Assembly (NCBI GenBank): GCA_020832455.1
Contig: JAFIEQ010000011.1
Span: forward strand, 1 to 50,851
DNA from: Nitriliruptoraceae bacterium
GTDB taxonomy: Bacteria > Actinomycetota > Nitriliruptoria > Nitriliruptorales > Nitriliruptoraceae
Length of the DNA stretch: 50,851 nucleotides
Direction: 5' to 3'
Part shown: piece by piece, positions 43,411 to 50,851 of the stretch
Position numbering within the stretch: the first letter of the stretch is position 1
Layout of the letters: every line of letters starts with the position of its first letter
Notes under the pieces: model-generated
Told to the model about the DNA's origin: nothing
Seen by the model: the letters and a program-made list of their open reading frames with translations, nothing else
Database searches by the model: none
Position numbers and translations under genes: made by a program

Positions 43411-44382
43411 ATGGAAGTCGCCGAGGGACTGCACCGGATCGACACCGAGCTCGGGACCCGGGTCAGCAGCCTGTACCTGTTCGTGGGTGCCCACGCGTGT
43501 CTGCTGTTCGACGTGGGGGTGGACGGCACCGCGCAGCGCGATCTGGCGCCCTACCTCGCCTCCATCGACGTCGACCCGGCCCGCGTGCGGTGGGCCGTCA
43601 TCTCGCACGCGGACGTCGACCACTTCGGTGGCTCGGCCTCCCTGCGCGAGCTGATCCCCACGGTCACGCTCGCCTGCCACCGGATGGACGCGCCGCTTAT
43701 CGCGGACTACGGCGTGTTCGAGACCGAACGCGCCCGGGGCTTCGTGCAGCCGTGGTCGTTCGACGAGGACCCGGCGGCGCTCGCCTGGACCCGTGAGGTC
43801 ACCCGTGAGCACGTCCCCGACCTCACGCTCAGCGGCGGCGAGCGGGTACGCCTCGACGAGGACTGGGAGGTCGAGCTGCTGCACGTGCCCGGACACAGCC
43901 GCGGGCACCTGGCCGTGTTCGACCCACGCAGCGACAGCCTGGTCGTGTCCGACGCGGTGCTCGGCGACGCGGTCCTGCACGCCGACGGATCTCCGGCGTT
44001 CCCCCCGACCTACCGGTTCGTGGACGACTACCTCGCCACCATCGCCCGGTTCGAGTCGATGGCCCCCCAGCGGCTGCTGACCGCCCACTACCCGACGATG
44101 GACGCCGAGCAGGCGCTCGCCTTCCTCGCCGCGAGCCGCAACTTCGCCGCGTCGCTCGATCACGCGATCCTCGAGGCGGTCGCTGCGGCCGGACCGACCG
44201 GGTGCACGCTCGCGGCACTGATCGAGCAACTCAACCCCCGTGTGGGCCGCTGGCCCGAGCAGGGCACCGCGACCGCGCTGGCCTTCCCGGTCGTCGGTCA
44301 CCTGGAGCGCGCCCTGCAGACCGCCGCCATCGAGTTCGTGCCGTCGGACACCGGTCCGGCCCGCATCAGGAGCACGTCGTGA
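43411..44382 (+). CDS. Metallo-beta-lactamase-fold hydrolase
   Basis: 323 residues, ATG immediately after the crotonase stop. The metal motif is HADVDHFGG: H66, D68, D70, H71, so the usual second His of HxHxDH is Asp, a variant seen in some subgroups. Further ligands are likely at VPGHSRGHL and TAHYPT. A helical C-terminal region (residues ~235-310) follows. Many relatives hydrolyse thioesters or lactones. In this operon it may remove CoA from the product of the CoA-transferase/crotonase pair. It overlaps the next gene by 4 bases. Confidence 0.83.
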   Translation: MEVAEGLHRIDTELGTRVSSLYLFVGAHACLLFDVGVDGTAQRDLAPYLASIDVDPARVRWAVISHADVDHFGGSASLRELIPTVTLACHRMDAPLIADYGVFETERARGFVQPWSFDEDPAALAWTREVTREHVPDLTLSGGERVRLDEDWEVELLHVPGHSRGHLAVFDPRSDSLVVSDAVLGDAVLHADGSPAFPPTYRFVDDYLATIARFESMAPQRLLTAHYPTMDAEQALAFLAASRNFAASLDHAILEAVAAAGPTGCTLAALIEQLNPRVGRWPEQGTATALAFPVVGHLERALQTAAIEFVPSDTGPARIRSTS

Positions 44383-45545
44383 CCACCGTCGACACCCCCA
44401 CCGCCACCGCCGACGCGCCCGACCTGGACGTCGCGACCCTGACCGAGCGGCTGCGTGCCGTCGCCGACACCCTGCCGGGCCTCGGCTACACCGGCTGGGG
44501 GTTCGGCGACTCCGTCGCCTTCGAGGGGATGATCGAGGCTTCGAAGGTCCTCGGCGACGAGACCTGGCGCAGCTTCGCGCGGGGGTTCATCCGCGCGTGG
44601 GCGCTCGAGGCGAGCCCCTACGAACGGCTCGACTGCACCGCCGCCGGCCTGGCCATGGTCCGCATCGGGGAGGTCATCGGCGATGCGCGGGTGACGGAGG
44701 CCGCGATCGGCCTGGCCGACTACCTCGTCGCCCGCCCGCGGATCGGCGCGCTGTTCGCCACCTGGGAGCACTCGCCGCTGCAGCACGCCTACGGCCCCGA
44801 CTCGCTCCCGCCGGACGAGGTCGCACTGCTCGCCTCCCCGCCGCCGGGGGTCTTCATCGACTGCCTGCACTTCGACCCCCCCTTCCTGGTCGCCCTCGGT
44901 CTGCTGGTCGGCCGCGACGACCTGGTCGAGGAGGGCGTGCGTCAGGCCCGCGGGTACGTCGAGGTCCTGCAGCAGGACGACGGCACGTTCGACCACTTCG
45001 TCCTGGAGGGCTCCGAGCGGACCTACGGCGCCGGGTGGGGCCGTGGTCAGGGCTGGGCGCTGCTCGGCCTGCTCGACGTGCTCGAGGACCTGCCCGAGGG
45101 TCACGAGGCCACCGCGGACCTGACCCGGGCGACGGTGCGGCTCATCGAGGCCATGCTGCGCACCCAACGCGACGACGGCCACTGGTACGCCGTCGTCCAC
45201 GACCCGGCGTCGGGGGACGAGACCTCCACGGCCGCGTTCATGGCCGACGGGTTCCTGCGGGCACTGCGCCTCGGGGTGGTCGGGGACGGGTCCGACGCGG
45301 ACCGGATCGAGGCCGCCGCGGACGCCGCGCTGCGGGCGGCCCTGCACGACACCGACGAGGGCGGCAACCTCGCCGGTGTCTCGGCCGCCGTCAACGCCTG
45401 CACCCTGCAGTCGCATTACGCTCACGTGCCGCGGGGGTTCATCGTGCCGTGGGGCCAGGGTCCCCTGGCGACCGCCCTCGCCGAGCGGCTCCGACGGGTC
45501 CGGGGCGGGGACGTCGCCCCAGCTGGGGCCGGGAGCATCGGGTGA
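44379..45545 (+). CDS. GH105/GH88-like unsaturated glucuronyl/galacturonyl hydrolase
   Basis: 388 residues, GTG overlapping the previous stop (GTGA). The (alpha/alpha)6 barrel pattern is visible (ASKVLGDETWRSFARGFIRAW, RLDCTAAGLAMVRIGEV). The likely catalytic Asp is D161 in VFIDCLHFDPPFLVALG. GRGQGWALLGLLDVLEDLP matches the ARGNGW..A..DVL..LP motif of YteR-type hydrolases, and DDGHWYAVV is also typical. These enzymes hydrate the unsaturated uronic acid at the end of oligosaccharides made by a polysaccharide lyase. Hence the island probably handles lyase products of a uronate-containing polymer. No signal peptide, so cytosolic. Confidence 0.85.
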   Translation: MTTVDTPTATADAPDLDVATLTERLRAVADTLPGLGYTGWGFGDSVAFEGMIEASKVLGDETWRSFARGFIRAWALEASPYERLDCTAAGLAMVRIGEVIGDARVTEAAIGLADYLVARPRIGALFATWEHSPLQHAYGPDSLPPDEVALLASPPPGVFIDCLHFDPPFLVALGLLVGRDDLVEEGVRQARGYVEVLQQDDGTFDHFVLEGSERTYGAGWGRGQGWALLGLLDVLEDLPEGHEATADLTRATVRLIEAMLRTQRDDGHWYAVVHDPASGDETSTAAFMADGFLRALRLGVVGDGSDADRIEAAADAALRAALHDTDEGGNLAGVSAAVNACTLQSHYAHVPRGFIVPWGQGPLATALAERLRRVRGGDVAPAGAGSIG

Positions 45546-46297
45546 CCAACGCGTTCGAGGGCCGGGTCGCGCTGGTGACCGGCGCGGGTTCCGGCATCGG
45601 TGCCGCCACCGCGCGTCTGCTGGCCGAACGGGGCGCGACCGTGGTGGTGACCGACCTCGACGGCGCACGTGCCCGGCAGGTCGCCGCCGACATCGAACAG
45701 GCCGGTGGCCTCGCCTGGTCCGAGGTCCTCGACGTCGCCGACGGTGCGGCCTGGGCCGCGCTGGCGGCCACGATCGACGAGCGCGCGGGCCGGATCGACG
45801 TGGTGGTCAACAACGCGTTCACCCTCACCGTGGCGCCGGCGCACGAGCAGGACGAGGCGACCTGGCACCGCCAACTCGACGTCGACCTCACCAGCGTCTA
45901 CCGCTCCGTGCGGACCTTCATCGGCGCGCTGCGGGCCAGCCGCGGCAACGTGGTCAACGTCTCCTCGGTGCACGCGACGGTGGCCTTCCCCGGCCACCCC
46001 GCCTACGCCGCCGCCAAGGGCGGGATGCTCGCGCTGACCCGGCAGCTCGCGGTGGAGTACGGCCCGCAGGTCCGGGTCAACACGGTCCTGCCCGGGCCCA
46101 TCCACACGCCCGTGTGGGACGGCGCGGACGAGGCCTACCTCGATCTGACCCGGCGGTCGGTCCCGGCGGCGCGACTGGGGACGGCGCGCGAGGTGGCCAC
46201 CGCGATCGCCTTCCTGGCTGGCGACGATGCCAGCTACATCTCGGGGGCCTCGTTGGTGGTGGACGGCGGCTTCACCGCGCAGAAGGACCCGAGGTGA
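45542..46297 (+). CDS. Short-chain dehydrogenase/reductase (third SDR)
   Basis: 251 residues, GTG overlapping the previous stop. The cofactor loop is TGAGSGIG, and TDLD at strand 2 suggests NAD. The NNAG position is NNAF, a deviation. The active site is YAAAK with Y155 and K159; the C-terminus is VVDGGFTAQKD. Coupled to the GH105-like gene, it likely reduces the keto sugar (such as 4-deoxy-5-keto uronate) released by that enzyme, comparable to DEH reductases; this is inference only. Confidence 0.85.
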   Translation: MTNAFEGRVALVTGAGSGIGAATARLLAERGATVVVTDLDGARARQVAADIEQAGGLAWSEVLDVADGAAWAALAATIDERAGRIDVVVNNAFTLTVAPAHEQDEATWHRQLDVDLTSVYRSVRTFIGALRASRGNVVNVSSVHATVAFPGHPAYAAAKGGMLALTRQLAVEYGPQVRVNTVLPGPIHTPVWDGADEAYLDLTRRSVPAARLGTAREVATAIAFLAGDDASYISGASLVVDGGFTAQKDPR

Positions 46298-46382
46298 GGC
46301 CATCCGGGCGTGCCAGGGGTCCCCGCCGCCGGGGCGGCAACCGCTATCGTTCCTGAGTTCCCACCCACATGAATCGGCGCCG

Positions 46383-47111
46383 GTGACCACCTACTCCAAC
46401 CGCGGCCTCCACGGCCAGCTCGTCGAGTCGCTCGGACGACGCATCGTCCAGGGCGAGATCGAACCTGGAGAGATCATCGACCTCAACCGCCTGGGTGCGG
46501 AGCTCGAGGTCAGCCGCACGGTGGTGCGTGAGGCGGTGAAGGTGCTGCTGGGCAAGGGCCTGCTCGACGCCAGGCCCAAGCACGGGACCTACGTGCGTGA
46601 ACGCGCGGCCTGGAACCTGCTCGACCCGGACGTCATGAACTGGCGGGAGACGGACGGGCCGGACCGGGTGCTGCTGCGCGAGCTCGAGGAGGTCCGCCAG
46701 ATGCTCGAACCGGTGGCGGCACGCTTCGCCGCGGAGCGTCGCACCGACACGCACCTCGAGGCCATGGCCGAGGCACTGGCGCAGATGGGGGAGCACAGCA
46801 CCGACATCAGCGTGCACATCGATGCCGACCTCGCGTTCCACCGATCCATGGCGGCGGCCGGCGGCAACGAGCTGCTCGAGCGTCTCTCGGGCATCCTCGC
46901 GCCCGCGCAACGGTCCCGGGACCTGCTGGTCTACGCCTCCGGACGCGATCACGACCGGCGGTTCGTCGGCGCCCACCGGGCGGTGTTCGAGGCCATCGTG
47001 GCGCAGGACCCCGACGAGGCGGAGGCCGCGATGAAGCGGCTGCTGCTCGAAGCCGCCGCGGACACGGAAGCGGTCGCCGCGCAGGCCGCTCTGCAGGGCG
47101 AGCGCGACTGA
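46383..47111 (+). CDS. FadR-type GntR-family transcriptional regulator
   Basis: 242 residues. The GTG at 46383 is where family similarity begins; the Shine-Dalgarno is weak. The N-terminal winged helix is VESLGRRIVQGEIEPGEIIDLNRLGAELEVSRTVVREAVKVLLGKGLL, with the wing DARPKHGTYV. A helical FCD sensor domain follows with metal/ligand residues DADLAFHRSM and a late His in DRRFVGAHRAV. Members commonly respond to sugar acids or their ketodeoxy derivatives and repress catabolic genes. It sits within the catabolic genes and is the best candidate regulator for the AT-rich islands seen before each transcription unit. Confidence 0.9.
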   Translation: MTTYSNRGLHGQLVESLGRRIVQGEIEPGEIIDLNRLGAELEVSRTVVREAVKVLLGKGLLDARPKHGTYVRERAAWNLLDPDVMNWRETDGPDRVLLRELEEVRQMLEPVAARFAAERRTDTHLEAMAEALAQMGEHSTDISVHIDADLAFHRSMAAAGGNELLERLSGILAPAQRSRDLLVYASGRDHDRRFVGAHRAVFEAIVAQDPDEAEAAMKRLLLEAAADTEAVAAQAALQGERD

Positions 47112-47170
47112 CCGCTCGGGTCGCCCTGCGGCGGTCGTGACGGGCCTCCTGACGTGCACCGTGCGGTCGG

Positions 47171-47182
47171 TATAAGATATTA
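47171..47182 (+). promoter_or_regulatory. AT-rich island upstream of the DapA-family gene
   Basis: TATAAGATATTA in GC-rich surroundings, a likely -10 element (TAAGAT at 47173-47178). A GTG follows 7 bases later (47186) and opens a short leader ORF, suggesting leaderless transcription. Confidence 0.45.
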
Positions 47183-47185
47183 GGA

Positions 47186-47242
47186 GTGACCGAACGGGTC
47201 GCTCCCGAACGACCGAACACCGAGCTGGAGCAGGGCCCGTGA
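47186..47242 (+). CDS. Possible 18-aa leader peptide coupled to the DapA-family gene
   Basis: GTG ACC GAA ... CCG TGA encodes 18 residues (MTERVAPERPNTELEQGP). The TGA overlaps the next start codon as GTGA, the same arrangement used by the coupled gene pairs elsewhere in this window. The GTG is 7 bases after a -10-like TAAGAT, fitting a leaderless transcript. No family is known; it may serve only to couple translation. Confidence 0.4.
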   Translation: MTERVAPERPNTELEQGP

Positions 47243-48150
47243 CCTCGCGCTTCGCTGGCATCGTCCCCGTCCTGGCGGTGCCGTTCACCGCCGACGATGC
47301 GGTCGATCTCGACGGGTTCCGGGCCGTCGCCGCCCACGTGCTGGCCACCGGGGTCTCCGCGGTCACGCTGTTCGGCCTGGCCTCGGAGTTCCACAAGCTC
47401 GGCGACGACGAGCGCGTGCAGTTGCGCCGGGTCCTGCTTGAGCTGACCCGTGACCGCCCGGAGATCACGGCCATCGTGTCGATCACCGAACACGCCACGG
47501 CGCGCGCAGTGGCGGTGGCCCGCGCCGCGGTCGACGACGGCGCGGACGCCCTCAACGTCCTGCCGCCGCACTTCCTCGGTCCGTCGGCCCGTGCGGTGGA
47601 ACACCACCTCGACGCGATCCTCGACGCCGTCGACGTGCCCGTCGTGGTGCAGTACGCGCCGGCACAGACGGGCACCGCCCTGGCCCCCGACACGATGCGA
47701 CGGCTGCGGGCGCGCCACCCCAACCTGGGGGCCATCAAGGTCGAGACCCAGCCCCCCGGCCGCTACGTCGAGCTGATGGTGGGCGGGGAGCCGGCCATCG
47801 ACTGCATGGTCGGCTACGCCGGGGTCCAGATGCCGGATGCGTTGCGCCGCGGGGCGGTGGGCATCCAACCGGGCTGCTCGTTCACCGAGCTGTACGTGGA
47901 GCTGTGGGCCCGTCATGCCGCCGGCGACCTGGAGGGGTTCCACGCCCTGCACCGCGCGATGCTGCCGTGGATCACCTACTGGATGCAGCACGTGGAGCTG
48001 ATCATCCAGGCCGAGAAGACGATCCTCGCCGCCCGGGGTCTGATCGCCACCGAGCGTTGTCGTGCGCCGGGGTGGGACCTCGACGCGGAGGAGCGACGCA
48101 TGATCGACGCCTTCCTCGAGCAGTTCGAGCCGTGGCTGGCACCGGCGTGA
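47239..48150 (+). CDS. Dihydrodipicolinate synthase/KDG-aldolase family protein
   Basis: 303 residues, GTG start overlapping the short leader. DapA/N-acetylneuraminate lyase superfamily: the pyruvate-binding loop reads LFGLASEFHKL (usual GTTGE is changed), Tyr in VVVQYAPAQTG, and Schiff-base lysine K167 in LGAIKVETQPP. Members with altered loops cleave 2-keto-3-deoxy sugar acids (KDG aldolase) or act as dehydratases of such acids. Lysine biosynthesis is unlikely in this context. It overlaps the sugar kinase gene by 4 bases. Confidence 0.87.
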   Translation: MTSRFAGIVPVLAVPFTADDAVDLDGFRAVAAHVLATGVSAVTLFGLASEFHKLGDDERVQLRRVLLELTRDRPEITAIVSITEHATARAVAVARAAVDDGADALNVLPPHFLGPSARAVEHHLDAILDAVDVPVVVQYAPAQTGTALAPDTMRRLRARHPNLGAIKVETQPPGRYVELMVGGEPAIDCMVGYAGVQMPDALRRGAVGIQPGCSFTELYVELWARHAAGDLEGFHALHRAMLPWITYWMQHVELIIQAEKTILAARGLIATERCRAPGWDLDAEERRMIDAFLEQFEPWLAPA

Positions 48151-49097
48151 GCACCGGTCCGGACCTGGTCACGCTGGGTGAGTCCATGGTGCTGCTGCTG
48201 AGCGCCTCCGACCGGCCACTGCGTCGCGCGACGACCTTCGAACGCTCGCTCGCCGGCGCGGAGTCCAACGTCGCCATCGGCGTCGCCCGGCTCGGCCACG
48301 ACGTCCGGTGGATCGGCCGCGTCGGCGCGGACGCGTTCGGTGACGTCGTGCGTGACACGCTGCGCGCCGAGGGCGTCGAGGTGGCCCTGCACGTCGACCC
48401 CGACGCCCCGACGGGGGTGCTCGTGCGTGACCGTCATGCCGAGCGGCCGATCGAGGTGCTCTACCACCGCCGGGACTCGGCCGGCTCCCGGCTCCGTCCC
48501 GACGACGTGGCAGGGGCGGTCGGCGGCGCCCGCATCCTGCACCTCACCGGCATCACTCCGCTGCTGTCCGCGACCGCAGCCGCGGCGGTGGAGGCGGCCC
48601 TCACGCAGGCGCGGAGCTCCGGGGCGACCGTCACGTTCGATCCCAACGTGCGGCTGCGCCTGGCCGGCCCGGCCGAGGCGGCCGCCACGCTCGGACCGCT
48701 CGCCCGCCGCTGCGACGTGGTCCTCGCCGGTGTCGAGGAGGCGATGCTGCTCTCCGGGTGCGACGACGACCGCGCGGCCGCCGAGTGGTTCCTCGAGGGC
48801 GAGCCGCGTCTGGTGGTCATCAAGGACGGCTCCCGGGGCGTGTGGGCCACCGACGGGGACCGCGCCTGGACGCAGCCCGCCTTCGCGGTGACCGCGGCGG
48901 ATCCGGTCGGTGCCGGGGATGCCTTCGCCGCCGGGTTCATCGCCGCCACGTTGCGGGGCCTGGGCACGGGGGAGGCGCTCACCCTGGGCGCGGCCACCGC
49001 GGCATCGGTCGTGCAGGTCGCGGGGGACATCGACGGGCTCCCGACGGAGCACGAGGTGCAGGGGCTGCTGCGGGGCGAGCACGAGGCGCGTCGATGA
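48147..49097 (+). CDS. PfkB-family sugar kinase, likely 2-keto-3-deoxygluconate kinase
   Basis: 316 residues, GTG overlapping the previous stop. Ribokinase fold: LVTLGESMVLL at the start, AGAESNVAIGVARLGHDVRWIGRVGADAFG (substrate-binding GG-type region), and the anion-hole/catalytic motif DPVGAGDAFAAGF with D258 as base. NxxE-type AGVEEAMLL is present. KDG kinases share the GE(S/A) start and RNVAIG segment, and neighbouring KDPG-type aldolases support that role: it would make the 6-phospho-2-keto-3-deoxy acid. Confidence 0.85.
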   Translation: MSTGPDLVTLGESMVLLLSASDRPLRRATTFERSLAGAESNVAIGVARLGHDVRWIGRVGADAFGDVVRDTLRAEGVEVALHVDPDAPTGVLVRDRHAERPIEVLYHRRDSAGSRLRPDDVAGAVGGARILHLTGITPLLSATAAAAVEAALTQARSSGATVTFDPNVRLRLAGPAEAAATLGPLARRCDVVLAGVEEAMLLSGCDDDRAAAEWFLEGEPRLVVIKDGSRGVWATDGDRAWTQPAFAVTAADPVGAGDAFAAGFIAATLRGLGTGEALTLGAATAASVVQVAGDIDGLPTEHEVQGLLRGEHEARR

Positions 49098-49115
49098 TGG
49101 GGTGCAGGTGCGGAC

Positions 49116-49199
49116 GGACCGATCAGCGCGGACCGATGAGCGCGGACCGATCAGCGCGGACCGATGAAGGCGGACCGATGAGGACGCACCGATGAAGAT
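49116..49199. repeat. Six 14-bp tandem repeats spanning the start of the second aldolase gene
   Basis: Six units of consensus GGACCGATSAGCGC (49116, 49130, 49144, 49158, 49172, 49186). Alternate units carry CAG or GAG/GAA. The last unit contains the ATG used by the aldolase gene (49192) and the fifth supplies its GATGAGG Shine-Dalgarno-like sequence. Since 14 is not a multiple of three, upstream copies of ATG are out of frame. Confidence 0.85.
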
Positions 49200-49806
49200 C
49201 TGGGAGCCGGTCGCGGCCATCGTCGCGCAACGCGTCGTCGCGGTCGTGCGCACCGACGACGCCGGGACGGCCCACGCGGCGGTGAGCCAGCTGTTCGCGG
49301 CCGGGTTGCGTGCGGTCGAGATCTCGTTGACCACCCCGGATGCGTTGGCGGTCATCGCCGAGTCGGCGGTCCCGTCGGAGGCGTTCCTCGGTGCCGGCAC
49401 CGTGCTCGACGAGGCCTCCGCGATCGCCGCGCGGCGTGCCGGCGCCAGCTTCCTCGTCACCCCCACCCTCGATCCCGCCGTGATCGCCGCCGGTCGTCGT
49501 CACGGCATCCCCACGGTCCCCGGGGTGGCCAGCCCGACCGAGGCGCTACGGGCGCTCGAAGCCGGCGCCGACCTCGTCAAGCTGTTCCCCGGCTCGGCCT
49601 GGACGCCGGCGTCGCTGCGTGACGTCCTGGCCGCGTTGCCGCAGCTCTCGCTGGTCCCGACCGGTGGGATCGCGCTGACCGAGGCCGCTCGCTACCTCGA
49701 CGCTGGGGCGGTCGCCGTCGGGCTCGGCAGCGGGCTGACCCGGGGGGATCCGGCCGACATCGCGCCGCGTGTGGCGAGCCTGCTCGCGCAGCTCGCGGAC
49801 CGGTGA
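49192..49806 (+). CDS. KDPG/KHG-type aldolase (second copy)
   Basis: 204 residues, ATG inside a tandem repeat unit. Eda family: VVAVVRTDD start, AVEISLTTPDAL (catalytic Glu), GAGTVL, TPTLDPAVI, Schiff-base lysine K130 in DLVKLFPGSAW and LVPTGGI. It is clearly different in sequence from the copy at 37048, so the two may act on different deoxy-keto sugar phosphates or stereoisomers. It follows the KDG-type kinase and overlaps the next gene by 4 bases. Confidence 0.9.
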   Translation: MKIWEPVAAIVAQRVVAVVRTDDAGTAHAAVSQLFAAGLRAVEISLTTPDALAVIAESAVPSEAFLGAGTVLDEASAIAARRAGASFLVTPTLDPAVIAAGRRHGIPTVPGVASPTEALRALEAGADLVKLFPGSAWTPASLRDVLAALPQLSLVPTGGIALTEAARYLDAGAVAVGLGSGLTRGDPADIAPRVASLLAQLADR

Positions 49807-50687
49807 GCGCGCGGCACGTCGAGCCGATGCGGTGGGTGCGCAGCGGTGCCTGCGAGCTCGGGGTGCTGCCCGGTCGTGGCGGCCGCATCGGGTCGCTGCG
49901 CGATCTGCGGACCGACCGGGAGTGGCTCGTGCAGCCCACGGTGCGGCGGGAGCTGCGCTACGGCGGGGTGTTCACCGACGCGGACATGGCCGGCTGGGAC
50001 GAGATGGTTCCGACCATCACGGCCTGTCCGCTGCCCGGGGATCCGGCCCGGCAGCTGCCCGATCACGGCGAGGTCTGGGCGGTCCCGTGGGACGTCGAGG
50101 AGGCCGACGACCACCACCTGCGCATGTCGGTCCGGGGCACGGTGACGGGCTACCGGTTCACACGGACCATCACGGTGCAGGACCCCTCGACGTTCGTGTG
50201 GCACTACGAGCTGGAACGGACCGATCCCCGGCCCGCACCGCTGCTGTGGGCGGCACACCCGCAGCTGCGCTGGGAACCGGGGAGCCGGGTCGTGCTCGAC
50301 CCGGGCGTCGACGAGGTCGTCGACGTCACCGCCGCGGGGGCACCGCGCGTCGCATGGGACGCCGACGCGGCGTCCTGGCTCGACCACGCGACGACGGGGA
50401 CCTCACGCAAGTTCTGGCTCGACCCGGCCGCGCGCCCCGAACGCGTCGGGCTGGTGGGGCCGTCCGGATCGTTGTGGCTCGCGTGGTCGGCGTCGGCCGT
50501 GCCCTACCTCGGCATCTGGTTCGACGCCGCGCACTTCGCGGGCGAGCGCGCCGTCGCGCTGGAGCCGTCCACCGGCTACCGAGACGACCTCGCGTTCGCG
50601 GCCGCGAACGGCACCGCGCCGGTCCTCGAGCCCGGCGAGCGACGGTCGTGGTCGCTGACGGTGTCCCTGGATCCGCTGCCCGGGTGA
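49803..50687 (+). CDS. Aldose 1-epimerase (galactose mutarotase-like) superfamily protein
   Basis: 294 residues, GTG overlapping the previous stop. Beta-sandwich pattern of the mutarotase/DUF4432-like superfamily: GVLPGRGGRIGSLRDLRTDREWLVQ, GGVFTDADMAGWDEMVPTITACPLPG, LLWAAHPQLRW (His) and VALEPSTGYRDDL. The catalytic Glu/His pair of canonical GalM is only partly clear. It may interconvert anomers of an imported sugar, or act as a hexose-phosphate epimerase-like protein. It is the last gene of the island in this window. Confidence 0.8.
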   Translation: MSARHVEPMRWVRSGACELGVLPGRGGRIGSLRDLRTDREWLVQPTVRRELRYGGVFTDADMAGWDEMVPTITACPLPGDPARQLPDHGEVWAVPWDVEEADDHHLRMSVRGTVTGYRFTRTITVQDPSTFVWHYELERTDPRPAPLLWAAHPQLRWEPGSRVVLDPGVDEVVDVTAAGAPRVAWDADAASWLDHATTGTSRKFWLDPAARPERVGLVGPSGSLWLAWSASAVPYLGIWFDAAHFAGERAVALEPSTGYRDDLAFAAANGTAPVLEPGERRSWSLTVSLDPLPG

Positions 50688-50851
50688 CGGGTGGCCACCG
50701 GGCGCGGCGCGGGTGCGGGCCGGGTGCGGCCCGGCCGCGACCCTCGTCGCGGGCCCGGGCGTGCGCGGGCCCGCCGCGCAGCGGCGCCGGCCGCCGGTGG
50801 CGCCGCCCGGCGCGGCCCGGGGGGGGGCCGCCGTGGGGGGGGGCGGGGCGG
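50688..50851. other. Low-complexity GC tail at the window edge
   Basis: The last 164 bases are almost pure G and C with G-runs and short GGCC/GCGG repeats. No gene or element is visible. Together with the run at 33.0 kb this looks like poor-quality sequence at a contig end. Confidence 0.6.

Noticed and set aside
49116-49199. CRISPR-like appearance of the 14-bp repeats
   Set aside because: Units are directly adjacent with no spacers and no cas genes occur nearby; it is a plain tandem repeat.

Overview
The window is about 51 kb of very GC-rich DNA with strong GC-third-position codon bias, dense operons and many 4-nt stop/start overlaps (GTGA or ATGA). This fits a high-GC actinobacterium. A deep-branching lineage such as Nitriliruptoria is a guess from general style only; no rRNA or tRNA gene is present to test it. 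The last ~150 bases, and a G-run/C-run block near 33.0 kb, look like assembly-limited sequence.

Region 1 (1-1442) is a small accessory remnant of visibly lower GC. It holds the 3' end of a tyrosine recombinase and an AbiJ-type abortive-infection gene whose 5' end is shifted out of frame by one missing G, followed by a clean hairpin terminator. Region 2 (1653-4587) has ordinary genes on the minus strand: a DUF3006-like small protein, an ExoIII-like endonuclease/exonuclease/phosphatase protein, and a membrane-anchored zinc-ribbon/PQQ-propeller protein.

Region 3 (4775-19025) is a single six-gene operon with overlaps or gaps of 9 nt or less: a small unknown protein, an M64-type zinc peptidase, a DUF6603-like 1135-aa beta-rich protein, and three large uncharacterised proteins (926, 1620 and 534 aa). 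None has an obvious Sec signal peptide. I know of no described function for this set, and it is one of two candidates for an undescribed system.

Region 4 (19177-50687) is a large carbohydrate-catabolic island. It contains three tandem ~710-740-aa paralogues sharing WGGAWQDWW and WQPPDW signatures (a candidate new glycosidase-like family), two GH2-like enzymes, a GH105/GH88-like unsaturated uronyl hydrolase, and an ABC importer (binding lipoprotein plus two permeases, no ATPase). It also encodes a sugar dehydrogenase, an SMP-30 lactonase, an enolase-superfamily dehydratase, a KDG-type kinase, two KDPG-type aldolases, a DapA/KDG-aldolase-family protein, an aldose-epimerase-like protein, three SDR oxidoreductases and a FadR-type GntR regulator. 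A CaiB-type CoA-transferase, a crotonase and a metallo-beta-lactamase-fold protein lie inside it. The inferred logic is import of oligosaccharides, cytosolic hydrolysis, oxidation to lactone and acid, dehydration to a 2-keto-3-deoxy acid, phosphorylation, and cleavage to pyruvate plus a triose (phosphate). Short AT-rich islands before each transcription unit may be promoters or operators of a shared regulon.
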